Source of the DNA: Corynebacterium minutissimum
Lineage (GTDB): Bacteria > Actinomycetota > Actinomycetes > Mycobacteriales > Mycobacteriaceae
NCBI RefSeq assembly: GCF_000805675.1
Contig: NZ_JSEF01000010.1
Location: 1-50,139 of the forward strand
Direction of reading: 5' to 3'
Length of the DNA: 50,139 bases
Part shown: positions 25,523 to 34,806 of the stretch, in pieces
Layout of the letters: each line of letters begins with the position of its first letter
How positions within the stretch are numbered: position 1 is the first letter of the stretch
Position numbers and translations under genes: made by a program
Notes under the pieces: model-generated
Databases searched by the model: none
The model's input: only the letters and a program-made list of their open reading frames with translations
Told to the model about the DNA's origin: nothing

Positions 25523-26869
25523 ATGAAGAACGAAGACGCCCTTGTTGACGCCTTCTACGAGTCCGAAGATGCCACGCCCACAAAGAAGGGGCTGTGGCGG
25601 CTGTTTGTCTACAGCGCCATCGGAGCTTTCGTTTTCTTTTTCCCCGTCAGCTACGGCGGGAAGAAGTCGATTCCGCTTGACCATATGGTCACCATCATCC
25701 GTACACACGCGGAGGCTGTGGTGCCGTGGATCATCTTGGCGCTGGCCGTCTATGGCACTGTGCGCAGTATTGTGAATAAGAACTGGCGGGAAGGTGCCCT
25801 GCAGGCGGTGTTCACCGTGCTCAACGTCGTGGGCATGGTGGTGTCCTTCCTTATGGTGTTAGGAACACTGCCTGGCGTGTTGGGCAACGAGGATATTGTT
25901 CCCTTCCTGTGGAACTCCATCGCCACGCCCGTAGGGCTCATCGTCCCCATTGGCGGTGCCTTCTTGGGCCTGCTCATTGGTTATGGTCTGCTGGAGTTTG
26001 TAGGCGTGTTCATGCAGCCCATCATGCGGCCCCTGTGGCGCACGCCGGGGCGCTCCGCCATCGATGCCGTGGCCTCCTTTGTGGGCTCTTACTCGCTGGG
26101 CATTCTCATTACTGACCGCGTGTACCAGCGTGGCGGCTACACGGCGCGCGAGGCCTCCATCATCGCGACGGGTTTCTCCACGGTGTCTGCGGCCTTCATG
26201 GTCATCGTGGCTAAGCAGCTGGACTTGATGGGCATGTGGGGAGTCTATTTTGCCGTGTCACTGGTGGTGACGTTCCTCGTTACCGCTATCACCGTGTGGA
26301 TTCCGCCGCTGAGCACCATTCCCAACGAGTATGTTTCCGGGGTAGCGCCGGACCCGGAGAAGCCGGTCAAGGGCAACTACTTCAAGGCAGCGTGGAGGGA
26401 AGCGCTCTTGCAGCTCGACCGTGCACCAGCGTTGGGCGCTGCCATCTGGGAGAACCTGCGCGATGGCGTGCGAATGGCTGCGGCGATTGTTCCGTCCATC
26501 ATGTCGGTCGGCCTCATTGGCTTGCTACTGGCTAAGTTCACTCCGCTCTTTGATTGGTTGGGCTATGTGTTCTACCCCTTCGCGTGGATTGTGCAGCTTC
26601 CAGAACCCGAACTAGCAGGTAAAGCTGCAGCGATGGGGATTGCGGAAATGTTCTTGCCGGCCACCATGGTGGCGGATTCCTCCAGCCTGACGCTGAAATT
26701 CGTCATCGGCGTGGTAGCGGTGTCAGCCATCATCTTCTTCTCTGCACTGGTGCCGTGCATTCTGGCCACCAAGATTCCTATCAAGCTGTGGCACCTGGTC
26801 GTTATCTGGTTCGAGCGCGTGGTCCTCACCATCATCATTGCCACGCCGATTGCTTTCCTCGTGACCTAG
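25523..26869 (+). CDS. YjiH-family membrane protein (nucleoside-recognition/Gate domain)
   Basis: A 448-residue integral membrane protein with about ten hydrophobic segments. Features such as SYSLGILITDRVYQRGGYTARE and GFSTVSAAFMVIVAKQL fit the YjiH family with Gate domains, whose substrate is unsettled. The ATG at 25523 has a good GAGG site 6 nt upstream. Divergent to the permease and followed 15 bp later by the IclR regulator, it sits inside the hut region, which suggests transport of histidine or a pathway intermediate. That role is inferred from position. Confidence 0.85.
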   Translation: MKNEDALVDAFYESEDATPTKKGLWRLFVYSAIGAFVFFFPVSYGGKKSIPLDHMVTIIRTHAEAVVPWIILALAVYGTVRSIVNKNWREGALQAVFTVLNVVGMVVSFLMVLGTLPGVLGNEDIVPFLWNSIATPVGLIVPIGGAFLGLLIGYGLLEFVGVFMQPIMRPLWRTPGRSAIDAVASFVGSYSLGILITDRVYQRGGYTAREASIIATGFSTVSAAFMVIVAKQLDLMGMWGVYFAVSLVVTFLVTAITVWIPPLSTIPNEYVSGVAPDPEKPVKGNYFKAAWREALLQLDRAPALGAAIWENLRDGVRMAAAIVPSIMSVGLIGLLLAKFTPLFDWLGYVFYPFAWIVQLPEPELAGKAAAMGIAEMFLPATMVADSSSLTLKFVIGVVAVSAIIFFSALVPCILATKIPIKLWHLVVIWFERVVLTIIIATPIAFLVT

Positions 26870-26870
26870 C

Positions 26871-26885
26871 TAAACTGTCGCGCTA
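26871..26885 (+). promoter_or_regulatory. -10 box of a leaderless start (hutR)
   Basis: TAAACT (26871-26876) overlaps the end of the yjiH-type gene region and stands 8 nt before ATG 26885, with no Shine-Dalgarno. The regulator may therefore have its own promoter and not depend only on read-through. Confidence 0.45.
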
Positions 26886-27613
26886 TGAGTAACTCCCGCG
26901 TTCCGGCCGCGCGCAATGCGCTGGAAGTCCTCCGGCTGCTATCCACCATTGATGTCCCCATTTCCGCGGCGCGGATCCGCAGCGAGTTGGACCTGCCACG
27001 CTCATCTACCTATCACCTTCTCAAAGAGATGGTGGACGCGGGATTTGTGGTGCACCTGCCGGAGAACCAAACCTATGGATTGGGCCTTGCGGCCTACTCC
27101 ATGGCGGCTGCCTATGCCACGCAGCAACCCCTCGTTCGGGCAACGCACGGGCATCTGGAACGCATTGCTAGCAAGGTAGATGGCTCCGGTCACCTGTCGC
27201 GCCTAGCGGGGTCGGAGATCCTCTACCTCAATGAGGTCCGAGCGCCAAAGGCTATGTCCTTGGTGACGGAAAGGGGAGTGCGCCTCCAAGCGCAGCGCAC
27301 CGCCTCGGGGCGAGCGATGCTCGCGGTGCTTCCGGAAGCCGAATGGCGTGCGGCCTATTCGGCTGGGGCGCTTAGCTTTGGAGAGTTTAAGACCATCCTG
27401 CGTGACGTTCGGGAGCGAGGCTGGGCTGAAGAGGTTGAGGTGGTCGCCCGCGGGCAGGCCTCGGTTGGGGTGGCGATTGTTGACCATGTAGGCAGGCCCG
27501 CAGCAGCACTGGCGGTGACCTATCCAGTAGGTACTGCCGACGCCGCCGCAGTGGCCCACGAGCTTAAAGCCGCCGCCGCGCAGGTGGCGAAGCGGATGTA
27601 TGGCCGGCGTTAA
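26885..27613 (+). CDS. hutR: IclR-family regulator of the hut genes (probable HutR)
   Basis: A 242-residue IclR regulator. The N-terminal winged helix (~6-65) contains ISAARIRSELDLPRSSTYHLLKEMVDAGFV. The C-terminal effector domain (~75-240) contains GHLSRLAGSEILYLNEV and the closing GVAIVDHVGRPAAALAVTYPVG. Placement between the yjiH-type gene and hutH, plus the known use of an IclR-type HutR in corynebacterial hut clusters, supports control of histidine catabolism, with urocanate or histidine as the likely signal (inference). Confidence 0.85.
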   Translation: MSNSRVPAARNALEVLRLLSTIDVPISAARIRSELDLPRSSTYHLLKEMVDAGFVVHLPENQTYGLGLAAYSMAAAYATQQPLVRATHGHLERIASKVDGSGHLSRLAGSEILYLNEVRAPKAMSLVTERGVRLQAQRTASGRAMLAVLPEAEWRAAYSAGALSFGEFKTILRDVRERGWAEEVEVVARGQASVGVAIVDHVGRPAAALAVTYPVGTADAAAVAHELKAAAAQVAKRMYGRR

Positions 27614-27742
27614 GCTGCGTTAACCCGTGCACGGACACTGCGCGGAGGTGTAGCAGGTGTGCGAGCCGAGGTGGCTGTTGTACTATGAGCGCAACGCGTG
27701 AGGCTGTAGCGCGTATCACTATATTCTGAAAACTTGTGAGAG

Positions 27743-27756
27743 CACATACGTATGTG
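27743..27756. promoter_or_regulatory. 14-bp perfect palindrome upstream of hutH
   Basis: CACATACGTATGTG is fully self-complementary and lies 110 bp upstream of the hutH ATG, in a 252-bp regulatory gap. It could bind a dimeric regulator. It does not resemble the candidate site before hutU, so it may belong to another protein. Confidence 0.45.
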
Positions 27757-27865
27757 TGACCGCAAATACATTGTGCTGTGTGTCTGTGTACTCCGAGCTT
27801 TTGGTCACCCTTGGCGGCCATTGGCAGGGTATTTGGTGCGCAGCGATACGTGAAGGAGCCTTTTA

Positions 27866-29419
27866 ATGCCTAATTCTTATCCCTCCACCGTAACCGTGGG
27901 CATCGGTGCCCTGAGCATTGAGGAGGTCGTGGCCGTTGCGCGTCATGGCGCGAAGGTAGAGATTTCCCAGGAAGCGCTGGAGGGCATTGCCTCCACGCGT
28001 GACCGTGTAGAAGAGCTTGCCCAGGACCCGACGCCGGTTTACGGAATTTCCACTGGTTTTGGTGCGCTGGCGCGCCGCCACATCCCGGAGGAGATGCGCG
28101 CGCAGCTGCAGCTGTCCCTAGTGCGCTCTCATGCCGCAGGTACTGGTCCGGAGGTAGAGACCGAAGTTATTCGCGCTCTTATGCTTCTGCGTTTGTCTAC
28201 CTTGTGTACCGGCCGCACTGGCGTGCGTCCGGTCGTAGCAGAAACCTATGCGGCAGTGCTTAATGCCAACATTCATCCGGTGGTTCGTGAGTATGGTTCC
28301 CTGGGCTGCTCCGGTGACCTGGCTCCGCTCGCGCACTGTGCCCTGGCGCTGTTGGGTGAAGGCGAGGTGCGCGTCGACGGCGGCCACATTACGCCCGCTG
28401 GTGAGGCCCTCGCGGTAGCCGGTATCGAGCCGCTGCAGCTTCGTGAGAAGGAAGGCTTGGCCCTTATCAACGGCACCGATGGCATGTTGGGTCAGCTCTG
28501 CCTCGCTATCACTGACCTGCGTGAGTTGGCCAAGACGGCTGACATCGCCACCGCGATGACGGTGGAGGGATTGCTGGGCACCCTAGTGGTCTTCGCCGAC
28601 GACCTGCAGCAGCTGCGCCCGCACCCGGGTCAGGGCGATGCTGCTGCCAACATCCTCACCGTGGCCGAGGGCTCTGCGATTCTGGACGCAGCTCGTGAAG
28701 AGTTCAAGAAGAACCAGGTGCAGGACGCTTACTCGGTGCGCTGTGCCCCGCAGGTGGCTGGCGGCTTCCGCGATACCTTGGCGCACACCGCACTGGTAGC
28801 TGAACGTGAGCTTGCCGCCGCCGTCGATAACCCGGTGGTGGCGAAGGACGGCCGCGTAGTCTCCAACGGCAACTTCCACGGCGCGCCGGTGGCCTACGTG
28901 CTGGACTTCCTGGCGATTGTGGTGGCTGACCTGGCCTCCATCTCTGAGCGTCGAACGGACCGTTTCCTCGACGTTGCCCGCAACCGCGGCCTTCATGCCT
29001 TCCTGGCCGATGACCCAGGCGTAGATTCCGGCCACATGATTGCGCAGTATGCGCAGGCGGGCATCGTCTCTGAGCTCAAACGCCTGGCTACCCCGTCCTC
29101 GGCGGATTCGATTCCGTCTTCGGCAATGCAGGAAGACCACGTGTCCATGGGGTGGTCTGGTGCCCGCAAGCTGCGCAAGGCTGTCGACGGCCTGCAGCGT
29201 GTACTTGCCATCGAAATCCTGACTGCCGCCCGCGCCATCGATATGCGCGATGGTGAACCTGCCAAGGGCACCGGCGCGGTTATCGCCGGCCTTCGCAAGA
29301 CCGTGCAGGGCCCAGGCACAGATCGCTACTTGAGCCCGGAGATTGAGGAAACCGTGCGCCTAGTCAAGGAAGGCGCGCTCGTGGCTGCGGTGGAGGAGGT
29401 CGTCGGCTCGCTGCGCTAA
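27866..29419 (+). CDS. hutH: Histidine ammonia-lyase
   Basis: A 517-residue enzyme that deaminates L-histidine to trans-urocanate, the first step of the pathway. The MIO prosthetic-group triad lies in GSLGCSGDLAPLAH and reads Cys148-Ser149-Gly150 instead of the common Ala-Ser-Gly. The catalytic tyrosine is in VYGISTGFG (Tyr59). Length and the rest of the sequence are normal for the family, so it should be active. A strong AAGGAG site precedes ATG 27866. It is followed by a strong terminator, so hutU appears to be separately transcribed. Confidence 0.97.
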   Translation: MPNSYPSTVTVGIGALSIEEVVAVARHGAKVEISQEALEGIASTRDRVEELAQDPTPVYGISTGFGALARRHIPEEMRAQLQLSLVRSHAAGTGPEVETEVIRALMLLRLSTLCTGRTGVRPVVAETYAAVLNANIHPVVREYGSLGCSGDLAPLAHCALALLGEGEVRVDGGHITPAGEALAVAGIEPLQLREKEGLALINGTDGMLGQLCLAITDLRELAKTADIATAMTVEGLLGTLVVFADDLQQLRPHPGQGDAAANILTVAEGSAILDAAREEFKKNQVQDAYSVRCAPQVAGGFRDTLAHTALVAERELAAAVDNPVVAKDGRVVSNGNFHGAPVAYVLDFLAIVVADLASISERRTDRFLDVARNRGLHAFLADDPGVDSGHMIAQYAQAGIVSELKRLATPSSADSIPSSAMQEDHVSMGWSGARKLRKAVDGLQRVLAIEILTAARAIDMRDGEPAKGTGAVIAGLRKTVQGPGTDRYLSPEIEETVRLVKEGALVAAVEEVVGSLR

Positions 29420-29429
29420 GCGCCACCCC

Positions 29430-29476
29430 GGCCCCCATGGTCGTGCCAAGTTCCGCACGGTCCATGGGGGCCTTTT
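29430..29476 (+). terminator. Terminator after hutH
   Basis: An 11-bp perfect stem, GGCCCCCATGG (29430-29440) with CCATGGGGGCC (29462-29472), has inner CGTGC/GCACG pairing and is followed by TTTT. It lies 10 bp after the hutH stop and separates hutH from hutU. Confidence 0.9.
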
Positions 29477-29511
29477 CTGCGCGCACCGCCCAAGCACCGG
29501 TCGCTCGACAG

Positions 29512-29529
29512 TCTGGCATATGAGACAGA
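29512..29529. promoter_or_regulatory. Candidate HutR operator in the hutU promoter
   Basis: TCTGGCATATGAGACAGA is a partial palindrome (TCTG-N10-CAGA around CATATG). Its first 14 bases match about 10 of 14 positions of the corynebacterial HutR motif as I remember it (TCTGwwATwCCAGA). It lies just upstream of a -10-like TAAAAT at 29534-29539, where bound protein would block transcription. Confidence 0.4.
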
Positions 29530-29668
29530 TGGATAAAATGTGGCCTGGAAGATAGGCGTGGGTCACAGTACCTTGTCCTGTGTGACGCCAACCAAGCCTT
29601 GAGGGACAGCCCCGGGAAACCGGCCTGGGGCTTGGGAGGGCGTCGAGAAGCACGAGCGAAAGGAAGTC

Positions 29669-31345
29669 ATGTCTGAACCCCGCGAAGTACGCGCCCCGCG
29701 CGGAACTGAACTCACTGCCAAGTCGTGGCAGACCGAAGCCCCGCTGCGCATGCTCATGAACAACCTTGATCCTGAGGTTGCTGAGCGCCCCGAGGACCTC
29801 GTCGTCTACGGCGGCACTGGGCGTGCTGCCCGCAGCTGGGAAGCCTTCGATGCCATCGTGGAGTCTCTAAAGGACCTCGAGTCCGACGAGACCCTCTTGG
29901 TGCAGTCCGGCAAGCCGGTGGGTATCTGGAAGACCAACGAGTGGGCACCGCGCGTGCTCATTGCGAATTCCAACCTGGTTGGTGACTGGGCCAACTGGGA
30001 GCACTTCCGCCAGCTCGAGGATGAGGGCTTGATGATGTACGGCCAGATGACGGCCGGTTCCTGGATTTACATTGCGACCCAGGGCATCCTGCAGGGCACC
30101 TTTGAGACCTTCGCGGCTGTGGCCAAGAAGCGCTTCAATGGCACGCTCGCCGGCACCTTTACCTTGACCGGCGGCTGCGGCGGCATGGGCGGCGCACAGC
30201 CGCTGTCCGTCACCCTCAACGGCGGTGCCTGTCTCATCGTGGATGTGGACGAGACCCGTCTGAAGCGCCGCCAGCACAAGCGCTACCTCGATGAGGTCGT
30301 TACCGACCTGGATGAGGCGCTCAAGCTGGTGCTGGACGCCAAGGAGAACAAGAAGCCGCTGTCCGTCGGCCTAGTGGGCAACGCCGCCGAGGTCTTCCCG
30401 GAGGTGCTGCGTCGCCAGCGCGCCGGCGAGTTCACCGTGGATATCGTCACGGACCAGACCTCCGCGCACGACCCGCTGAGCTACCTGCCCACCGAAATCA
30501 CGGTGGAGGATTGGCACAACGAGGCCAAGGCGGATCCGACCACCTTCACCAAGAAGGCGCGCGAGGCCATGGCCGCCCAGGTCCAGGCCATGGTGGAATT
30601 CCAGGACGAGGGCGCTGAGGTCTTCGACTACGGCAACTCGATCCGCGACGAGGCCCGCAAGGCCGGCTACCAGCGCGCCTTCGAGTTCCCGGGCTTCGTC
30701 CCGGCCTACATCCGCCCGCTCTTCTGTGAGGGTCTTGGACCGTTCCGTTGGGCAGCACTTTCCGGCGACCCGGAAGACATCAAGGTCACCGACCAGGCGC
30801 TTAAGGAGCTCTTCCCGGACAACGAACACCTGCACAACTGGCTCGATGCCGCCGAGGAGTACGTGGAGTTCGAGGGCCTGCCGGCACGGATTTGCTGGCT
30901 GGGCTACAACGAGCGCCACAAGGCCGGCCTGCTCTTCAACGACTTGGTCAAGGAAGGCAAGATCAAGGCCCCGATCGTTATCGGCCGCGACCACCTGGAC
31001 TCCGGCTCGGTGGCCTCCCCGTACCGCGAGACCGAGGCCATGCTTGATGGCACCGATGCCGTGGCCGACTGGCCGCTGCTCAACGCCATGACCGCTGTCT
31101 CCTCCGGTGCCACCTGGGTATCCATCCACCACGGCGGTGGCGTGGGCATGGGCCGCTCCATCCACGCCGGTCAGGTCACCGTGGCCGATGGCACCGAGCT
31201 GGCTGCCGCCAAGCTGCGCGCGGTGCTCACCAACGACCCGGGCATGGGCGTTATCCGCCACGTGGATTCCGGTTACACTCGCGCCAAGGAAGTCGCCGAC
31301 GAGCGCGGCGTGCGTATCCCGATGGAATTCAAGGCCCGCGACTAG
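29669..31345 (+). CDS. hutU: Urocanate hydratase (urocanase)
   Basis: A 558-residue NAD-dependent enzyme that converts urocanate to 4-imidazolone-5-propionate. The NAD-binding glycine-rich segment [14 protein letters not shown] is at ~166-179 and the conserved catalytic cysteine region [10 protein letters not shown] has Cys near 353. Length is normal. An AAAGGAA site precedes ATG 29669. It is co-transcribed with hutI, which begins 21 bp after its stop. Confidence 0.97.
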   Translation: MSEPREVRAPRGTELTAKSWQTEAPLRMLMNNLDPEVAERPEDLVVYGGTGRAARSWEAFDAIVESLKDLESDETLLVQSGKPVGIWKTNEWAPRVLIANSNLVGDWANWEHFRQLEDEGLMMYGQMTAGSWIYIATQGILQGTFETFAAVAKKRFNGTLAGTFTLTGGCGGMGGAQPLSVTLNGGACLIVDVDETRLKRRQHKRYLDEVVTDLDEALKLVLDAKENKKPLSVGLVGNAAEVFPEVLRRQRAGEFTVDIVTDQTSAHDPLSYLPTEITVEDWHNEAKADPTTFTKKAREAMAAQVQAMVEFQDEGAEVFDYGNSIRDEARKAGYQRAFEFPGFVPAYIRPLFCEGLGPFRWAALSGDPEDIKVTDQALKELFPDNEHLHNWLDAAEEYVEFEGLPARICWLGYNERHKAGLLFNDLVKEGKIKAPIVIGRDHLDSGSVASPYRETEAMLDGTDAVADWPLLNAMTAVSSGATWVSIHHGGGVGMGRSIHAGQVTVADGTELAAAKLRAVLTNDPGMGVIRHVDSGYTRAKEVADERGVRIPMEFKARD

Positions 31346-31366
31346 ACACGAGAGGAAAAGAAGATC

Positions 31367-32545
31367 ATGTCCACCCTGTTTACTGGAATTTCAGAGCTGC
31401 GTACGGTGTCGGAGGCCGGCACGCTTGCCGACGCCGCCCTTATCGCCAACACCGACGGCACCATCGCCTGGATCGGACCGGCGTCCGAGGCGCCGGCCGC
31501 GGACGAAAAGGTTGACCTTGGCGGGCGCGCAGTTCTGCCGGGCTGGGTGGATTCCCATACGCACATGATCTTCGACGGCGACCGCTCCGCTGAGTTCGAA
31601 GCCCGCATGGCGGGTGAGTCCTACCAAGCCGGCGGCATCGCCGTAACCATGGATGCCACCCGCTCGGCGGGGGAGGAGCGCCTGGAAAAGCTCCTCGTGG
31701 AACGCATTGCGGCCGGACACCGCGGTGGTACGACGACCTTGGAGACGAAGACCGGCTATGGCCTCAACACTGAGTCCGAGATTGAGGCCGCTCGCGTGGC
31801 TGCCCGCCACGTCGATGACGTCACCTTCCTCGGCGCGCACCTCGTGCCGCCGGGAGCGGAAGCCGAAACCTACCTCGACGAGGTTGTCGGCCCGATGCTC
31901 GATGGTGTCGCCGAACACGTGCAGTGGATCGACGTCTTCTGCGAGCGCGGCGCCTTCGACGAGGAGCAGTCGCGCCGCGTGCTGGAGGCCGGGAAGGCCC
32001 GCGGCCTAGGCGTGCGCGTGCATGGCAATCAGCTCGGTGAGGGCCCTGGTGTGGCTCTCGCCGTGGAGTTGGGTGCGGCCTCTGTGGATCACGTCAACTA
32101 CCTCAGTGACGCCGACGTTGAGTCGCTGGCTTCCTCCGAGACGGTGGCCACGCTGTTGCCGGCCTGCGACCTGTCCACACGCGAGCCGCTGGCACCGGGA
32201 CGCAAGCTTCTCGACGCCGGCGCGACCGTCGCCATCGCTTCCAACCTCAACCCGGGCACGTCCTACACGTCCTCGATGAACTTCTGTGTCACCACGGCCG
32301 TGCTTCAACAGCACCTCACCCTCGATGAGGCCATTGCTGCCGGCACGGTGGGTGGAGCCACCGCACTGCGTCGTCAGAATGTTGGTGAAGGTAAGGACGC
32401 GCACGGCCGCCCAGCCAAGGGCTCGTTAGTGGTCGGCGCTGCTGCGGACCTGCATGTCCTCGATGCCCCGAGCGCCATCCACTTGGCCTACCGGCCGGGC
32501 ATGCCGATGACGTTCAAGACCTTCGTGGGCGGTCGCGAGGTCTAG
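31367..32545 (+). CDS. hutI: Imidazolonepropionase
   Basis: A 392-residue amidohydrolase that opens the ring of 4-imidazolone-5-propionate to give N-formimino-L-glutamate, the substrate of HutG. Metal and substrate ligands visible are DSHTHM (His64, His66), VHGNQ (His219) and DHVN (His242). NLNPGTSYTSSMNF near the C-terminus is characteristic. A GAGAGGAAAAG ribosome-binding sequence lies before ATG 31367. It is the last gene of the hutUI unit, followed by a nested inverted repeat. Confidence 0.96.
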   Translation: MSTLFTGISELRTVSEAGTLADAALIANTDGTIAWIGPASEAPAADEKVDLGGRAVLPGWVDSHTHMIFDGDRSAEFEARMAGESYQAGGIAVTMDATRSAGEERLEKLLVERIAAGHRGGTTTLETKTGYGLNTESEIEAARVAARHVDDVTFLGAHLVPPGAEAETYLDEVVGPMLDGVAEHVQWIDVFCERGAFDEEQSRRVLEAGKARGLGVRVHGNQLGEGPGVALAVELGAASVDHVNYLSDADVESLASSETVATLLPACDLSTREPLAPGRKLLDAGATVAIASNLNPGTSYTSSMNFCVTTAVLQQHLTLDEAIAAGTVGGATALRRQNVGEGKDAHGRPAKGSLVVGAAADLHVLDAPSAIHLAYRPGMPMTFKTFVGGREV

Positions 32546-32555
32546 CCCTGTGGGC

Positions 32556-32657
32556 AAAGGCACCATATGAGGGGCACCTTATGAAGAAAACCGTATACGT
32601 CGACCTGGGGTTTTAGGCGTCGAAGGCGGTAAAAGGTGCCTTTAGTGTGGTGCCTTT
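32556..32657. repeat. Nested ~100-bp inverted repeat after hutI
   Basis: Outer arms are AAAGGCACCA (32556-32565) and TGGTGCCTTT (32648-32657); inner arms are GGCACCTT (32573-32580) and AAGGTGCC (32633-32640). It begins 10 bp after the hutI stop and could end the hut transcript, although the following U-run is weak. It could also be a small palindromic mobile-type element. Confidence 0.65.
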
Positions 32658-32787
32658 GGTCTTTCGGGACCTGAGGGCTCGGGGGCTCGGTAAGGCCCAC
32701 GAGGGAGTGGGGTGCAGCATGGGGGTAGCGGCAGGCTGCGGGGAGGAATAGATAATCTCACCGCAGTGCCGTACTCTGGTCTGAGCA

Positions 32788-34764
32788 ATGAGCATTACCG
32801 ATAACGCCACCGGCGGCGTCAACGAGCCGGAAGAATTCAATAAGTCGGAATCTCAGGAAAACTCGCAAGGTGGCGAAGCGCAGGACGCTTCGCAGGCTTC
32901 TAGCCAGGATACCGGGGCTGCGAATAACCCTGAGGACACCGGCGCTGAAGAAACTTCAGCCAACGACAACTCCCAGGGTTTTGCGCACCTCGGTCTGCCT
33001 GATGACGTTCAGGAAGCCGTAGCTAAGGTGGGCTTTACCAAGCCATCCCCAATTCAGGAAGAAACCATCCCGATCCTCATGGAGGGCCGCGACGTCGTCG
33101 GCCTCGCCCAGACGGGTACAGGTAAGACCGCAGCCTTCGCACTGCCGGTTCTCTCCCAGATCGATACTGATGCCCGCCATCCGCAGGCACTCGTTCTCGC
33201 GCCCACGCGCGAGCTGGCCCTTCAGGTCGCGGACTCATTCCAGTCCTTCGCCGACCACCTGGGCCGCATCGAGGTCCTGCCTATCTATGGCGGCCAGGCC
33301 TACGGCATTCAGCTCTCTGGTCTGCGCCGAGGCGCCCAGGTCATCGTGGGTACTCCAGGTCGCGTGATCGACCACTTGGAGAAGGGCTCCCTGGACATCT
33401 CCCAGCTGCGCCTCCTTGTCCTCGATGAGGCGGACGAGATGCTCAACATGGGCTTCCAGGAAGACGTCGAGCGCATTCTTGAGGACACTCCGGAGGACAA
33501 GCAGGTAGCGCTGTTCTCGGCGACCATGCCGAACTCCATTCGCCGCCTGTCCAAGCAGTACCTCAACAACCCGGCAGAGGTTACGGTCAAGTCGGAGCGC
33601 CGCACGAATGACAACATTACGCAGCGCTTCCTGCTTACCCCGCACCGCCACAAGATGGATGCCTTTACCCGCATTCTTGAGGTCATTGACTACGACGCCA
33701 TCATCGTCTTCTGTCGCACCAAGCACGAGACTGAAGAGGTTGCGGACAACCTCAAGGATGCTGGCTATAACGCTGCTGCCATCAATGGCGACATTGCCCA
33801 GCAGCAGCGTGAGCGCACCGTGGACCAGCTCAAGGACGGCCGCCTAGACATCCTCGTGGCTACTGACGTGGCTGCACGTGGTCTTGACGTCGACCGCATT
33901 ACCCACGTGGTCAACTACGACATCCCGAACGACACTGAGTCTTATGTGCACCGCATCGGCCGCACCGGCCGTGCTGGCCGTACTGGTGAGGCCATCCTGT
34001 TTGTCACTCCACGTGAGCGCCGTATGCTGCGCTCCATTGAGCGCGTGACCAACGCTCGCTTGGAAGAGATGGACCTGCCGACTGCCGACGAGGTCAACGC
34101 GAAGCGCAAGGAGAAGTTTTTCGCCTCTATCGGTGCTTCGCAGGAGGACAAGCAGTTCGAGTTCTTCCGCGACATGGTGCGCGAGTACTCCGCTGCGGAA
34201 AACGTGGCCATGGATGACATCGCGGCTTCCATCGCTGTGCAGCTACAGGGCGGGACGGAGTTCCTGCTCAAGGAGCGCCCAATGACCAAGAAGGATCGTC
34301 GCGAGCGCGAACGCTTCGACCGCGATGACCGCGGGCGTGACCGCGGCCGTGACCGTGACCGCGGTGGCCGTGGACGAGAGCGTGACCGAGGCCCGCGCCG
34401 CCCCGACGGCGACTTTGAAACCTACCGTCTGGACGTGGGCAAGCGTCAGAACGTGCGCCCAGGCGCCATCGTTGGTGCGCTGGCTAACGAAGGTGGTTTG
34501 ACCTCCAAGGATTTCGGCCGAATCACCATTGCGGTGGGCCATACCCTGGTGGATTTGCCGAAGAATCTGGACCCGGCTGTTCTGGACCGTCTCAAGGACA
34601 CCCGCATTTCCGGCCAGCTGATCAAGATCCAGAAGGATACCGGCCGCCCGCCGCGCCGTAACTTCGATGATGATCGTGGCGGCCGCGGTGGACGTGGCGG
34701 CCGTGGTGGTTATCGCGACCGCGACCGCGGTGGACGTGGCGGCCGCGGAGGCTGGCGCGACTAA
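32788..34764 (+). CDS. deaD: DEAD-box RNA helicase (DeaD/CsdA type)
   Basis: A 658-residue ATP-dependent RNA helicase that remodels RNA, usually in ribosome assembly, cold adaptation or decay. An acidic, Gln/Ser-rich N-terminal extension (~1-62) precedes the core: Q motif near KPSPIQ, AQTGTGKT (107-114), PTREL, TPGR, DEAD (213-216), SAT (244-246), ARGLDVDR and HRIGRTGRAGR. A DbpA/CsdA-type RNA-binding domain lies near residues 545-615 (VGALANEGGLTSKDFGRITI), flanked by Arg/Asp-rich and Arg/Gly-rich segments. No Shine-Dalgarno is evident before ATG 32788; TACTCT ends 10 nt upstream. Confidence 0.94.
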   Translation: MSITDNATGGVNEPEEFNKSESQENSQGGEAQDASQASSQDTGAANNPEDTGAEETSANDNSQGFAHLGLPDDVQEAVAKVGFTKPSPIQEETIPILMEGRDVVGLAQTGTGKTAAFALPVLSQIDTDARHPQALVLAPTRELALQVADSFQSFADHLGRIEVLPIYGGQAYGIQLSGLRRGAQVIVGTPGRVIDHLEKGSLDISQLRLLVLDEADEMLNMGFQEDVERILEDTPEDKQVALFSATMPNSIRRLSKQYLNNPAEVTVKSERRTNDNITQRFLLTPHRHKMDAFTRILEVIDYDAIIVFCRTKHETEEVADNLKDAGYNAAAINGDIAQQQRERTVDQLKDGRLDILVATDVAARGLDVDRITHVVNYDIPNDTESYVHRIGRTGRAGRTGEAILFVTPRERRMLRSIERVTNARLEEMDLPTADEVNAKRKEKFFASIGASQEDKQFEFFRDMVREYSAAENVAMDDIAASIAVQLQGGTEFLLKERPMTKKDRRERERFDRDDRGRDRGRDRDRGGRGRERDRGPRRPDGDFETYRLDVGKRQNVRPGAIVGALANEGGLTSKDFGRITIAVGHTLVDLPKNLDPAVLDRLKDTRISGQLIKIQKDTGRPPRRNFDDDRGGRGGRGGRGGYRDRDRGGRGGRGGWRD

Positions 34765-34806
34765 GTAACTGTCGGCGCTAGTGCACGTGCTCGTGCCGAC
34801 ACAGAA

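Noticed and set aside
25352..25708. 118-codon minus-strand frame before the yjiH-type gene
   Set aside because: It overlaps the start and ribosome-binding site of a clear membrane protein gene and resembles no protein family.
30371..31261. 296-codon minus-strand frame
   Set aside because: It is antisense to hutU and has no domain.
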